From contig NZ_JABXKL010000091.1 of the NCBI RefSeq assembly GCF_017114995.1, forward strand, positions 186,001 through 250,000: a DNA stretch of 64,000 nt. Reading direction: 5' to 3'. The DNA is from Nostoc sp. NMS9. Its GTDB lineage: Bacteria; Cyanobacteriota; Cyanobacteriia; Cyanobacteriales; Nostocaceae. Every line of letters begins with the position of its first letter. Position 1 is the stretch's first letter. The notes under the pieces are model-generated. The model was not told where the DNA came from. It worked only from the letters and a program-made list of their open reading frames with translations, and did not search any database. The position numbers and the translations under genes were made by a program. Below are positions 35,761 to 45,800 of this stretch, one piece after another.

Positions 35761-36525
35761 ATGAATCCTCATAAGCTGTTACCTACCTTGTCTTCAATCA
35801 CAACATCTGATGAGTGGTACACCTACTACAAAGCCAATGCTGAGTTTCAATTAGAAATCCCTTGGAAGCGGGGTGCAGAAATCACAGAGGCTGAACAGAA
35901 TGCCATAGCAGATTCTTTAGCAGCTTGGCAGTTGGGTGAGACATCAGATGGGTTGCACTTAGTGGCTACTGCTCAAAACTATGCACAGCGCATCAAAGAT
36001 CCCAGATATGTTGATGTAATTGAACTATTCATCAAAGAAGAACAACGTCACGGAGGCGACTTAGGACGGTTTCTTGACCTTGCCCAAATCCCTCGGTTGC
36101 AGCGTAACTGGGGCGACACGCTGTTTCGGAAAATACGCTATGCAATCCCAATGATAGAGATTTGGACAACTCCGGTCATCATGGTTGAGACTCTAGCATT
36201 GGTCTATTACAAAGCAATTCAAAACGCCACAAATTCCCCAGTTCTAAAGCAGTTGTGTCAACAAATATTGAGAGACGAAGTAAAGCATATTCGTTTTCAA
36301 TACGAGCGTTTAGCAGTTCTACACAAAAACCGCCCTGCATGGTTACGGAAGCTCACTTATCTTATGCAGCAATTTCTTTACTATGTACCAGTGATTCTAG
36401 TCTGGATTGGTCATCATCGCGCACTCAAAGCCGGAGGACATAGTTTTAAAAGTTACTGGCGGGATGCTTGGGTAAAAATGAATTTTGCTTGGGAGCGAAT
36501 GAAACCAGAAAGATATCAGTGGTAG
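35761..36525 (+). CDS. Ferritin-like diiron protein
   Basis: A protein of 254 residues from the ATG at 35761, chosen because TGGAG lies 5-6 nt upstream; an ATG at 35737 is possible. It has two ExxH-type metal motifs spaced as in ferritin-like four-helix bundles: IKEEQRHGG and ILRDEVKHIRFQYE. The C-terminal half has two hydrophobic helices (LMQQFLYYVPVILVWIG and the VIMVETLALVYYKAI region). Such proteins can be oxygenases, oxidases or iron-binding proteins; the reaction is unknown. The 21-bp repeat array lies about 110 bp upstream. Confidence 0.75.
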   Translation: MNPHKLLPTLSSITTSDEWYTYYKANAEFQLEIPWKRGAEITEAEQNAIADSLAAWQLGETSDGLHLVATAQNYAQRIKDPRYVDVIELFIKEEQRHGGDLGRFLDLAQIPRLQRNWGDTLFRKIRYAIPMIEIWTTPVIMVETLALVYYKAIQNATNSPVLKQLCQQILRDEVKHIRFQYERLAVLHKNRPAWLRKLTYLMQQFLYYVPVILVWIGHHRALKAGGHSFKSYWRDAWVKMNFAWERMKPERYQW

Positions 36526-36571
36526 CATAGTCGATGTGTGAACTTCCTCCACAGACAACACTAAGAAAGCA

Positions 36572-37558
36572 TCACGCTGACATCAATTGCTGGATGCGCT
36601 CTGGCTCCTCTCCCAGCCAATCTGGATTTTGGGCAGTGCTGTCGAAGATTGATGAGGTTTTGAACGGCTCAAACTCGCCACGTGATGCCGCTTCTGCCGT
36701 TTTTGCTAAGAGCGATCGCACCTGCTCGTCATTCATTGGCTGGAACGTCCGCACTGCTTCAAAAGCTTGCTCTAAAATCTCCATGCTGTCAATTCCAGTA
36801 ATCACAACCGATGTGGGTAGATTCAAAGCATAGTGTAAACACTCAATTGGCGTTACAGTTTTTGACCGTAAAAGAATACCGTTTGCCAAGCTTTTCATCC
36901 CCAAAACGCCGATATTTTGTTTCACAAGTTCTGGTACAACCAGCTTTGCAAAACTCCGGTAGTGGGCATCCATGACATTCAACGGCATTTGCACTGTATC
37001 AAATTTAAACCCGTGAGCGGCTGCAACTTCCAGCGTATGTAGATGAATATGGGGATCTTTGTGCCCAGTGAAGCCGATGTATCGGAGTTTTCCAGCTTCT
37101 CGCGCCTCAATGAAGGCAGCATTTGCCCCTTCTGGGTCGAAAATTCGATGGGGGTCTTCGTATCGAATCATTTCGTGATGCTGAACGAGATCGATGCAAT
37201 CAACTTGCAGGCGTTTGAGTGATTCGTCTAATTGTTTTGCAGCTTCTTTTTTAGAGCGACCATCAATTTTCGTCATCAGAAAAACTTTATCCCGGTAGCG
37301 ATCGCGTAGCGCTTTTCCCATGCGAATCTCGCTGACTCCACCGTTGTAATCCCAACTGTTATCCATAAAGGTGATGCCACGATCGATGGCTGTTCTAACA
37401 ATGCGGATACCCATTTGCTCATCAACGTGCTTCAAGGCAATGTGCCAACCACCCAATCCGATAGCAGAAACTTTCTCTCCTGTACTGCCGATAACTCGGT
37501 ATTGCATTTCTGAATTTGACGTAGTTCCTGACATGTGTTCTCCGAGTCTTTCAGCCAT
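36572..37558 (-). CDS. Aldo/keto reductase
   Basis: A protein of 328 residues with the full barrel and intact tetrad: D66 in FMDNSWDYNGG, Y71, K97 in LMTKIDG and H127/H128 in DLVQHHEM. It continues with KLRYIGFTGHKDP and VLGMKSLANG. The N-terminal ~18 residues (MAERLGEHMSGTTSNSE) are not typical of the family, so the start could be M18. It is convergent with the ferritin-like gene. It differs from the longer reductase at 8459, which lacks the aspartate. Confidence 0.88.
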   Translation of the reverse strand: MAERLGEHMSGTTSNSEMQYRVIGSTGEKVSAIGLGGWHIALKHVDEQMGIRIVRTAIDRGITFMDNSWDYNGGVSEIRMGKALRDRYRDKVFLMTKIDGRSKKEAAKQLDESLKRLQVDCIDLVQHHEMIRYEDPHRIFDPEGANAAFIEAREAGKLRYIGFTGHKDPHIHLHTLEVAAAHGFKFDTVQMPLNVMDAHYRSFAKLVVPELVKQNIGVLGMKSLANGILLRSKTVTPIECLHYALNLPTSVVITGIDSMEILEQAFEAVRTFQPMNDEQVRSLLAKTAEAASRGEFEPFKTSSIFDSTAQNPDWLGEEPERIQQLMSA

Positions 37559-37834
37559 TAATTAAGTACATATAGCCACCTGCCAATTCAAACACAAGGC
37601 AAAGTTGACAATATCTTGCTGAAGATACACTTTTCGACGCGATGGAAAAAAACTCAAGAAGCCAAAATACAGATGGCAATTTGGGATGTGTGAGGTAAAA
37701 AATTGAATTGATGTGTTAAGCCCAGACGTGTGGCGGTAGGGAATTAGCAGCATTACGCTGTGCGAAGGAGTGTCAGAGTTTGTCGCCAGACATCGCTAGA
37801 GTCTCTTATCTCAACGAACTCCTAACTCCTAACT

Positions 37835-38140
37835 TTATTTACCACTATAGAAAAAGGCAATTTCTTTCTCTTTTAGGGGTGCGAAACCAGCATCTACGAG
37901 TAATTGGTCGAGTTCTGCTTGGGGAATGTGTTTTGCGCCAATTCGCACAATGCGCGATCGCATCGTATTAGATACACCACTGCGCTGTCTATTGCCTTCT
38001 AGCGCCATAACTTTACCATAAAGTTCTAGCTTGGCAGGTGGAATGGGAGAACCATCAAAATCAATTCCCTGTGCGATCGCTTCATCAATCGCATCAGCCC
38101 CTGTAGTAGTTTGATTTCCTGGGTTAGTTTCGGTAGGCAT
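37835..38140 (-). CDS. Small hypothetical protein
   Basis: A protein of 101 residues that I do not recognise. A polar N-terminus (MPTETNPGNQTTTGADAIDEAI) is followed by a compact region (PPAKLELYGKVMALEGNRQRSGVSNTMRSRIVRIGAKHIPQAELDQLLVDAGFAPL). It reads as a genuine soluble protein. No motif gives a function. Confidence 0.6.
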   Translation of the reverse strand: MPTETNPGNQTTTGADAIDEAIAQGIDFDGSPIPPAKLELYGKVMALEGNRQRSGVSNTMRSRIVRIGAKHIPQAELDQLLVDAGFAPLKEKEIAFFYSGK

Positions 38141-38237
38141 GGTAATTTACTCTTCTTCGCTATGGGTAGATTTTACCAGCCTTGTTGACGCCAAACCTGC
38201 CTACTGGCTTTTTTGCTATAGGTTCACCGATAGGTAA

Positions 38238-38294
38238 AACCCACCTTGGTGGGTTAAAAAACCTTAATTTTCTCTTAGCCCACGCAGGTGGGCT
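38238..38294. other. Two adjacent perfect hairpins
   Basis: AACCCACC-TT-GGTGGGTT (38238-38255) and AGCCCAC-GC-AGGTGGGCT (38277-38294) lie 21 bp apart, and the arms of the two are also similar to each other. They sit between two minus-strand genes and may act as terminators. Confidence 0.6.
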
Positions 38295-38328
38295 TTGTTT
38301 GTGTAGGCGCGAATTCTATTCGCCAAAA

Positions 38329-38583
38329 CTAATCACGAGTTTGGCGTGTTACCAAGCCGCCAACAAACGCCCCTAAGATAGTGCCTGTCCAAAGTCCTGT
38401 TGTGCTACCTTGCCATATGGCTCCTGGTGTTATCCAAGCGTTGCACATCTCCTTTAAACCCCAAGGTTGGTTTTGACACTTTTGGCTATGCAGCATTATG
38501 GTGATTTGCCCACTGGTGTAAGCACCAAAAAAACCTGATGACAGCGCCAAAAAAGTGCAAATTAAAATTCTGTTTTTTATCAT
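38329..38583 (-). CDS. Small two-helix membrane protein
   Basis: A protein of 84 residues with hydrophobic stretches at about 5-24 (RILICTFLALSSGFFGAYTSG) and 58-78 (GSTTGLWTGTILGAFVGGLVT), and two cysteines between them (KCQNQPWGLKEMCNAW). I do not recognise the family. It is short, and coding status is moderately supported. Confidence 0.5.
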   Translation of the reverse strand: MIKNRILICTFLALSSGFFGAYTSGQITIMLHSQKCQNQPWGLKEMCNAWITPGAIWQGSTTGLWTGTILGAFVGGLVTRQTRD

Positions 38584-38609
38584 TAGTCATTAGGGCGAAT
38601 GGCACTAAG

Positions 38610-39021
38610 TTAAGGTAGAATCCTTAGTTTTATTCGGCTAACTTGTCTACTACTGAGCGAGATTCCACGCTCAACAGCCAAAGGTTCTTCTAGTTGACGG
38701 CTTGTATAGCTGCCCTCTTCACCTAACCATTGTTCAATCGCGTGAATATCCTCTAAACTCCATTTGCGTTTTCCTCCACGTCCAGGCGCTTCCCATAATC
38801 CACCTAATCCTATTTTTTCCCATCGACGTAATGTCGCTCGAACTGTATGCTCATAAATCTTGAGATGACAAGCAATCTCAGGAACTGTTAACCCATCTCC
38901 ATTCAGCCCTAATCCGATCGCTCTCCTAAATGACTCTTCCAGGTACATTATCTGCAAGGCTTAACTCCTGCAACGTTTTGTCTTCTTCTGGAGTCAACCG
39001 AATTCTTAATGGCGAAGGCAT
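38610..39021 (-). pseudogene. IS630-type transposase remnant, frameshifted and truncated
   Basis: The start MPSPLRIRLTPEEDKTLQEL on the minus strand from 39021 is the usual N-terminus of cyanobacterial IS630-type transposases. That frame stops at 38926. The -strand frame 38957-38610 then continues the helix-turn-helix part (GLTVPEIACHLKIYEHTVRATLRRWE, GRGGKRKWSLEDIHAIEQWL, SSRQVSRI). The catalytic DDE part is absent downstream. It is therefore a dead fragment carrying a frameshift near 38930. Confidence 0.8.
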
Positions 39022-39127
39022 TTTCTAGCATCTATTACTGTCCCCTCTTATCTTATAATTTTTTATGTCTCACTACTTACAATGCTAATTCCTCAATAGT
39101 TACTTGGGACAAGTCTGTCCGATTACT

Positions 39128-39769
39128 TCAGACTTGTTCCATCAATTGCTTGTCGATAATTCCAGGCAAAAGATAGAACGAGGGAATAAGGATATAAAGT
39201 ACAATGCTCAAGTTGATATTGATAAAAGCCAAGCCTGCGGCAACAAGATAAGAAATTGGATAACTAAGAGTCCAAATAGTTGCTTTTTGAACAGTTTTTT
39301 GGTGGATGATTTTTTCACTCGTAATGTACCGACGGACAACATAAAACCAGAGCGCATTGTAAGCAAATCCAGTCAGTGCTAGTGTCAGTCCATAAAAAAC
39401 AACCACGGGTAGCGAGGTTCCATATTCACCAATAAGCGCCGTAGGATAGGGGATAAAAGCAACGCACATTAATAAAAGTAAGTTGATTACTAAAATAGTG
39501 CGATCAACTCTTTTTATGAAATGAAAGAGTGCATGATGATTAATCCAAATTACGCCAATAACAATAAAACTGGTGGCATAGCTCAAAACGTGAGGAAATA
39601 CTTGGAGTAGTTTAGCAACAGCTTCAGAGGAGGTTGCTTGAGATAGGTCAGGTGCTTTAATTTCAATCACAAGCAAAGTCACCGCAATTGCAAATACACC
39701 ATCACTAAATGCCTCAAAACGATTCAAACTCATTAAGGGAACTTGTTTTTTACTCTCCAATTGTGGCAT
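39128..39769 (-). CDS. TMEM175/DUF1211 family potassium channel-like protein
   Basis: A protein of 213 residues. The first helix has the family signature RxxxFSD (R17 to D23 in RFEAFSDGVFAIAVTLLVIEI). Five further hydrophobic segments follow, giving the six-helix bacterial form (IVIGVIWINHHALFHFI, TILVINLLLLMCVAFIPYPTALI, VVVFYGLTLALTGFAYNALW, LSYPISYLVAAGLAFI, LSIVLYILIPSFYLLPG). Bacterial relatives conduct K+. It is the distal gene of a minus-strand group with the monooxygenase and the FrnE-like gene. Confidence 0.88.
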   Translation of the reverse strand: MPQLESKKQVPLMSLNRFEAFSDGVFAIAVTLLVIEIKAPDLSQATSSEAVAKLLQVFPHVLSYATSFIVIGVIWINHHALFHFIKRVDRTILVINLLLLMCVAFIPYPTALIGEYGTSLPVVVFYGLTLALTGFAYNALWFYVVRRYITSEKIIHQKTVQKATIWTLSYPISYLVAAGLAFININLSIVLYILIPSFYLLPGIIDKQLMEQV

Positions 39770-39803
39770 TTTAGTTTCCTGAAGTAGTTTAAATCAGTTT
39801 ACT

Positions 39804-40991
39804 CTACGCTTTTTGTTGGAGAGGATCTAAATTTTCACCAAATCGACTTGTGCCATAACTAAATTGAGAGCGATCGCCCATTTGCTGACCGGATGCCATA
39901 AGTTGTCTGCCATAAGCTAGTTGACTCGGCTCCCAAGCTGGCAAAGCTTTAATAACATTATGGTTGTATCTAACTAACGCCTGAGCAAGAGAAATTGCAT
40001 TAGCCGCCGCTTTTGCGGTACTTGCTGCCGTATGGGGACGGGGAATAAAGGCAGCATCGCCAATTAGCGCCACCCGTTCAAAGGTCATTTGTGGCACTCC
40101 CAAGTCTAAAATCGCCTGGACAAAAGGCTCTTGAGTTGCAGCAACAAGTTTCTGGAATGGGGGAGCTAGTACCGTATTGGCATATAAACGCATCTCCTGC
40201 TCCACTGCTGGTGCTAACATTCCGGGTGGAATAGAATAATCCCGATGTTTGCCTTCCTTGTCTGTCAAAATACGAGGTAGTTCGGTTATCTCATCGTAAT
40301 TGACATACCAAACCCAGTTAAAGCGGCGTTCTCCAGGTACTAAAGATTCGTGGTCGCCCGGAATCACATATTGCAGTATGTGAGAGTTGGGAAATTGATA
40401 GAACACAAATCGTTCTGTAAACAAAGTAGCCGCATCTGATTCCAGTTCATTTTCGTTCACAAGTCCCCGATAAGCGACATATCCCGCGTAAAGATAATGA
40501 ACATCTGGTAGGAAGTGTTGTCGCACAGTCGAATTTGGGCCATCTGCACCAATCAATAAATCTGCTGTGTCATGAGTTCCGTCAGCAAAGATTGCTGTAA
40601 CCTGTTCGCCGTTTTGCTGAATATCGGTTAAGTATTTGCTGTAATGATAATGCTCAAAGGGAAAATGCCGACGCATAGAACCGTAAAGCAAATTCCAAGA
40701 GGTCAACATTTGACGCATTGGCATCGGTTGGTTAACACTACCATCGGAGTTTAGGTAATAACGTTCGTGCGCTGTTACGCCCAGCGATTGAGTAGAGATA
40801 CCTGCGCCCTCAAAGGCTTCAATAACATCGCTTTGTAGTACAACGCCACCACCGCGACTATCAAGATTGCGATCAGAGCGTTCGTAAATATCTACATCCC
40901 AACCAATAGAGCGCAGCATAATTCCTGCAAACAAACCGCCGAGCGATCCACCAATAATAATTGCTCGATTACCTGTTGGTTTTATAGTCAT
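39804..40991 (-). CDS. FAD-dependent monooxygenase
   Basis: A protein of 395 residues of the PHBH-like group. It shows the N-terminal FAD-binding motif (AIIIGGSLGGLFAGIMLRSIGWDVDIYERS), the DG motif LLIGADGPNSTVRQ, and the C-terminal GDAAFIPRPHTAASTAKAAANA. Relatives hydroxylate aromatic or other small substrates using NAD(P)H and O2. The substrate is unknown; the neighbouring LysR gene suggests inducible detoxification or catabolism. Confidence 0.88.
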   Translation of the reverse strand: MTIKPTGNRAIIIGGSLGGLFAGIMLRSIGWDVDIYERSDRNLDSRGGGVVLQSDVIEAFEGAGISTQSLGVTAHERYYLNSDGSVNQPMPMRQMLTSWNLLYGSMRRHFPFEHYHYSKYLTDIQQNGEQVTAIFADGTHDTADLLIGADGPNSTVRQHFLPDVHYLYAGYVAYRGLVNENELESDAATLFTERFVFYQFPNSHILQYVIPGDHESLVPGERRFNWVWYVNYDEITELPRILTDKEGKHRDYSIPPGMLAPAVEQEMRLYANTVLAPPFQKLVAATQEPFVQAILDLGVPQMTFERVALIGDAAFIPRPHTAASTAKAAANAISLAQALVRYNHNVIKALPAWEPSQLAYGRQLMASGQQMGDRSQFSYGTSRFGENLDPLQQKA

Positions 40992-41009
40992 TGAACCCCT
41001 TGTATTTTG

Positions 41010-41702
41010 TTATACGGCTTCTAATTCATTTACCGCAGTTTGTAAGGCTGTCAAAAAAACATCAACGCTTTGCGCTCCAACAATCGTTTCTCGACCAATT
41101 TTGATCGACGGTACTCCCCTTATATTCCGGCTTGCTGCCTGCTCCTCTAGGGCTTTTACTTCCTCAACTCCTTCATTAGAATGTAGAAATGCTCTAACTT
41201 TGTCAGCATTTAACCCAACTTCCGCTGCAAGTTTAACTAGAGTTTCGACATCGGTAATATCTTTTCCTTGCATAAAGTAAGCGTTCAAAATCCGCTCTAC
41301 CATTTCTGTCGCTTTGCCTTCAAGCTCGGCAAACCAACTCAAGCGATGAGCTTTTAGAGTATTTGGAGTAACCTGCATTAAGTCATAGCGAAATTCAATA
41401 CCGTCATGGGTAGCCGCCTGCATCGTTTGAGCATCTAGCGCTTGTGAATATTCCCAACTACCAAACTTGTTAGAACGGTAGGTTTTACGATCCATCCCTG
41501 CTTCTGGCATGGTGGGGTTTAACTCGAACGGATACCAAAGGCGTTTAATCTTAACCGGAGATTTTAGTTGCTCAATTGCTCGATCGAGTCGTTTATCTAC
41601 CACCAAACACCAGGGACAGATAAAGTCTGAAGTGATTTCAATTGTTAAGGTCACGGGTTTCTTTGCATTAATTTCTGACCTCTTAACGATAACTCCATCC
41701 AT
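41010..41702 (-). CDS. DsbA-family FrnE-like oxidoreductase
   Basis: A protein of 230 residues from the ATG at 41702; the frame is open to a GTG at 41735, which is less likely. The thioredoxin-fold active site is CPWC near residue 29 (SDFICPWC), followed by RIKLRWYPFELNP-like sequence and the C-terminal AASRNIRGVPSIKIGRETIVGAQ with the cis-proline. This is the FrnE/2-hydroxychromene isomerase-like branch of DsbA proteins. No signal peptide is seen, so it is probably cytoplasmic. Confidence 0.87.
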   Translation of the reverse strand: MDGVIVKRSEINAKKPVTLTIEITSDFICPWCLVVDKRLDRAIEQLKSPVKIKRLWYPFELNPTMPEAGMDRKTYRSNKFGSWEYSQALDAQTMQAATHDGIEFRYDLMQVTPNTLKAHRLSWFAELEGKATEMVERILNAYFMQGKDITDVETLVKLAAEVGLNADKVRAFLHSNEGVEEVKALEEQAASRNIRGVPSIKIGRETIVGAQSVDVFLTALQTAVNELEAV

Positions 41703-41768
41703 AAAGAATGATAATAGAGCTAATATGCCAAACACCTTTGCGTTTTATGCAAAAGTATAGGGAAACAG

Positions 41769-42698
41769 ATGGATCAATTTGCAGCGATGCGTGCTTTCGT
41801 CAAAGTGGTAGAAACTGACGGATTTTCTGAAGCTGCACGACAGATGCAGATGGCAGTATCTTCTGTGACTCGCCAAGTAAATGCTCTGGAAGAAATGCTC
41901 AATACCCAACTACTCAACCGCTCAACTCGCAGCGTTACCCTTACGGCGCAAGGTCGTAAATATTACGATAAGGCAGTTCGCATTTTGCAAGATGTGGAGG
42001 AAGCAAACCAGTGTGTGATGGAGCAGGATATTCCACGCGGACTATTGAAAGTCAGCGTACCAGTTGCCTTTGGAAGACTGCATATTGCACCTATTGTCAA
42101 TGATTTTTTTGTTCAGTATCCAGAAGTAAAGCTAGATTTGAGATTGAGCGATGGATTGTCTAACTTGGTGGAAGAAGATTTAGATATTGTAATCCGCATT
42201 GGAAATCTCGATCGGTCTGGAGCAAATCTAATTTTGCGTAAGATTGCCTCGTATACACGCCTCGTTTGCGGTAGTTCAACGTATTTCAAACAGCATGGTA
42301 AACCCAAACATCCAGACGAGTTAGCAAATCATAACTGTCTATTGTTTACTTATTTCATGGGGTATGATATCTGGCGATTCAAACGAGATACCGAATTTTG
42401 TGAGGTTAAAGTAAGTGGTTCCTTAATATCAAGTAATTCTGAGGTACTCCGCCAAGTCTGTTTGGATGGGACGGGTCTGATTTTGATGCCAACTTGGTTA
42501 ATTGGTGAAGACATCCGAAAAGGAAAGTTGCAAGCAGTGCTAACCGATTGTCAAGTATATCCCCAAACCAGTATAGATATGGGCATTTATGCGCTTTATT
42601 TGCCAAATCGCAGAAATTCGCTGCGGGTCAAAGCATTTATCGATTTTTTAATCAAACGATTTGGTAATCCGCCTTACTGGGAAGAAACTACGCATTGA
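41769..42698 (+). CDS. LysR-type transcriptional regulator
   Basis: A protein of 309 residues. Residues 1-60 are the winged HTH (MDQFAAMRAFVKVVETDGFSEAARQMQMAVSSVTRQVNALEEMLNTQLLNRSTRSVTLTAQG), and the remainder is a substrate-binding domain (GLLKVSVPVAFGRLHIAPIV, EDLDIVIRIGNL, GLILMPTWLIGEDI). The sequence is of the AaeR/DsdC-like group that often controls oxidoreductases. It is divergent from the FrnE-like and monooxygenase genes, with about 66 bp between starts, so it probably regulates them and itself. Confidence 0.9.
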   Translation: MDQFAAMRAFVKVVETDGFSEAARQMQMAVSSVTRQVNALEEMLNTQLLNRSTRSVTLTAQGRKYYDKAVRILQDVEEANQCVMEQDIPRGLLKVSVPVAFGRLHIAPIVNDFFVQYPEVKLDLRLSDGLSNLVEEDLDIVIRIGNLDRSGANLILRKIASYTRLVCGSSTYFKQHGKPKHPDELANHNCLLFTYFMGYDIWRFKRDTEFCEVKVSGSLISSNSEVLRQVCLDGTGLILMPTWLIGEDIRKGKLQAVLTDCQVYPQTSIDMGIYALYLPNRRNSLRVKAFIDFLIKRFGNPPYWEETTH

Positions 42699-42886
42699 AC
42701 TGGGTTATGGGAACAATGATTCAATAGTAGATGTTTGTTACCCCTGCGTGAATCCAAGTTAGATGTTTTAATAAACATTCGGGCATTGGGCATTGGGAAG
42801 AGGCGGAGGGGCAAAGGAGAAATGCTTACTGCAACTTCCGCTCCGCTCCCTGCTTCCCTCCTGCTTCCCCTGCTCCCGGACTCCCA

Positions 42887-45800
42887 TCAACCTGTATTTC
42901 TCATCCCGGCTGCAATACCATTGATAGTTAACAATGCTCCTCGCAGTAACTCGCCTTTGCTATAACGAGAATGAATTACTCCAGAAGTAGCAGTAGTATT
43001 TTGGGACTGCCGTAGACGCTTGAGTAGTGAAACTTGGATAAATCCCAAGGGGACAATTGTGCCATTGCGTAACTGCACAGATCGTTGCAATACAGGATCG
43101 CCATCTAACAGTCGATTGTGATCGGTGATTTTTAACACCAAATCCCTTGTCAGATAGAACTCGCTAGCAATTTGGTCAAACACCTTGGCAAAACGAAGTT
43201 GATCTTCTGGTTTTGAGAGTTCTTGGACGTAGTGGTGTGCCATTTGCATATCTACTTTTGCCAAAGTCATCTCGGCCTTAGAAATCACCATCTTGAAAAA
43301 GGGCCACTTAACGTAAAAGTAGCGTAGCAATTTCAAGTGTTCTTCTGGTTCTGCGTTCAAGAATTCTTGTAATGCTGTGCCAACGCCATACCAGGAAGGA
43401 AGTAAAAAGCGAGTTTGTGTCCAGCTAAATACCCAAGGAATAGCTCGCAGACTGCTTAAATCTTTCTTACCAGATGGACGGCGTGCGGGACGGGAACTAA
43501 TTTGCAACTGGCTAATTTCTTCAATGGGAGTTACTTCGTGGAAGAAATCAACAAAATCAGGCTGTTCGTAGATTAAAGCACGATAATGTTGACGCGATCG
43601 CGCTGCTAATTCTTCCATAATCTCATTCCAGGGTTCAATATCATCAAACCCTGTCCGCAGCAGGCTGGCTTGAATCACAGCAGTGGTGATGGTTTCCATG
43701 TGGTACAAAGCTAAGTCCAACAAGGAATATTTGGAAGCTAAAACTTCTCCTTGTTCGGTAATCTTGATTCGCCCATTGATACTATGACCTGGTTGAGCCA
43801 AAATCGCCTCGTAAGCGGGGCCGCCACCCCGTCCCACAGAACCGCCGCGGCCGTGGAAAATCCGCAAATTCAGATCGTAGTTTTCTGCTATTTGTTGCAG
43901 TGATTTTTGAGCTTTATGAATTTCCCAGTTGCTGCTTAAAAAACCAGAGTCTTTGTTGCTGTCAGAATACCCCAGCATTACTTCTTGCAAGTTGGGGGTG
44001 ACGGAGGAGGTGGAGGCAGGGGAGCAGGGGAGCAGGGAAGCAGGGGAGGGTGAATTTTCATTGGTATCCTCTGCTTTTGTCTGTTCGTAACCACCAGCTA
44101 ATAAAGCGCGATATAACGGCAGTTCAAATAGTTTCCGCATGACGCTTCTGGAGCGTTGTAAATCTTCTACTGTCTCAAATAGGGGGACTACTTGAATAGT
44201 TCCGACGGCAATGGCGGGGTCAAAAAGTCTGGCTTCTTTGGCTAACAGTAGTACTTCCAGCACGTCGCTCACGTCGCGGCACATGCTGATAATGTAAGTT
44301 TGGCAGATGTTGAGACCAAATTCTTGTTGGAGCGATCGCACGACGCGAAAGGTTTCAATTACATCGTTGGTTTTTTCCGAAAATGGCAATTCTGCCGGAA
44401 TTAGTGGCCGACGGGTTTGCAGTTCGCCTGTGAGCCAAGCAACTCTTTGCTCCTCAGATAGTTCGTTGTAAGGTTGGGGTAATATTTGCAGGTATTCGAG
44501 GATCTCGTTGAGCGCATCGGCGTGACGGGATGATTCTTGGCGGATATCTAACTGTGTCAAGTTAAAGCCAAAAATTTCTACCTGACAGATCAGATTTTCT
44601 AAATCTCGACAACTTAAACCTGTTTCTGTCAAGTTGCGCTGAATCATTCGCAGTTCTGCTAAAAAATCGGCTCCCGAACGATACAGGGGGCTATCTTGAT
44701 TTGTTGGCGTTTCCCGATTGTACAAAGCTAGATTGCGATCGCGAGTATTTTCCAACCGTTTCAGAACATAAGCCAGTTTCAGCCGATAGGGTTCTTGTCG
44801 ATAACGCAGCGCCAGTGCGTCATATACCTCGCTCAACTGGGACTGATCCAATTCTAGAGATTCCAGTAAGTCTGGTAAAACATCACTCCAGTGCATCGAC
44901 ACACTCAACAATTCAATCAGATTTTTCACTGACTGAATATATCTTCCGATCACCATTTTGCGCTGATAGCAAGCCGTTTTCCAGGTGATTTCGGGTGTGA
45001 CTGATGGGTTCCCGTCTCTGTCTGAACCTACCCAAGAGCCAAAAGAGCAAAAGTTTTTACTTGGTGGTTCTAGCCAAGGAAAGGTATTGGATAAGGTATG
45101 TTTGAAACGTTTATACAGTTGCGGAATGCCATCAAATAAAACTTCTTGGAAGTAGTGCAGGGCATAATCTACTTCATCTAGCACTGTGGGTTTGAACTGA
45201 TGAAGTTCGTCTGTACGCCACCACAGGCGAATCTCCTCGAGCAATTGTTCGCGGACATCTACTGCTTCCCAAGGATATGCTCCTGGCGTAGTCCCAGAAT
45301 GGTTTTCCAAGGTATCCAGTTTTTGCAAAAGTTGTACCACCTGTCGCTGCTTATCCCGGATGGTATGACGAACAATTTCCGTCGGATGTGCTGTGAAAAC
45401 TAAGCGCACATCCAGATGTGCAATTAGACGTTGAATTTGCTGGGGTGGTACATTCAGTTTGAATAAATAGGGAAACAAGGCAGCAAAAGTACCTTTTGGT
45501 TTGACTTGCGCCTTTTCGAGATAATTCTTTCTAAGGAAGGCTGCTGCTATTCCCTTGCTAACAGGCGCGTCATCTTCTCTTTGATTAGACGAATAGTTAA
45601 CATTGGCTGCTGTTTCTGGCTCTATAGCCTCTGTTTCTGCCTCATACCGACTCAATTGCTGCCTTTGTTCATATTCCTGCTCAATGATGTTAATCAACTG
45701 AAAATACAGAGCGAAAGCACGAGCCGCGCGAATTGCTTCGTTGATATTTAGTTGTTCAATTAATTTGACGGCTGAGGATGCTTGGTCATTTGTTGCTTGT

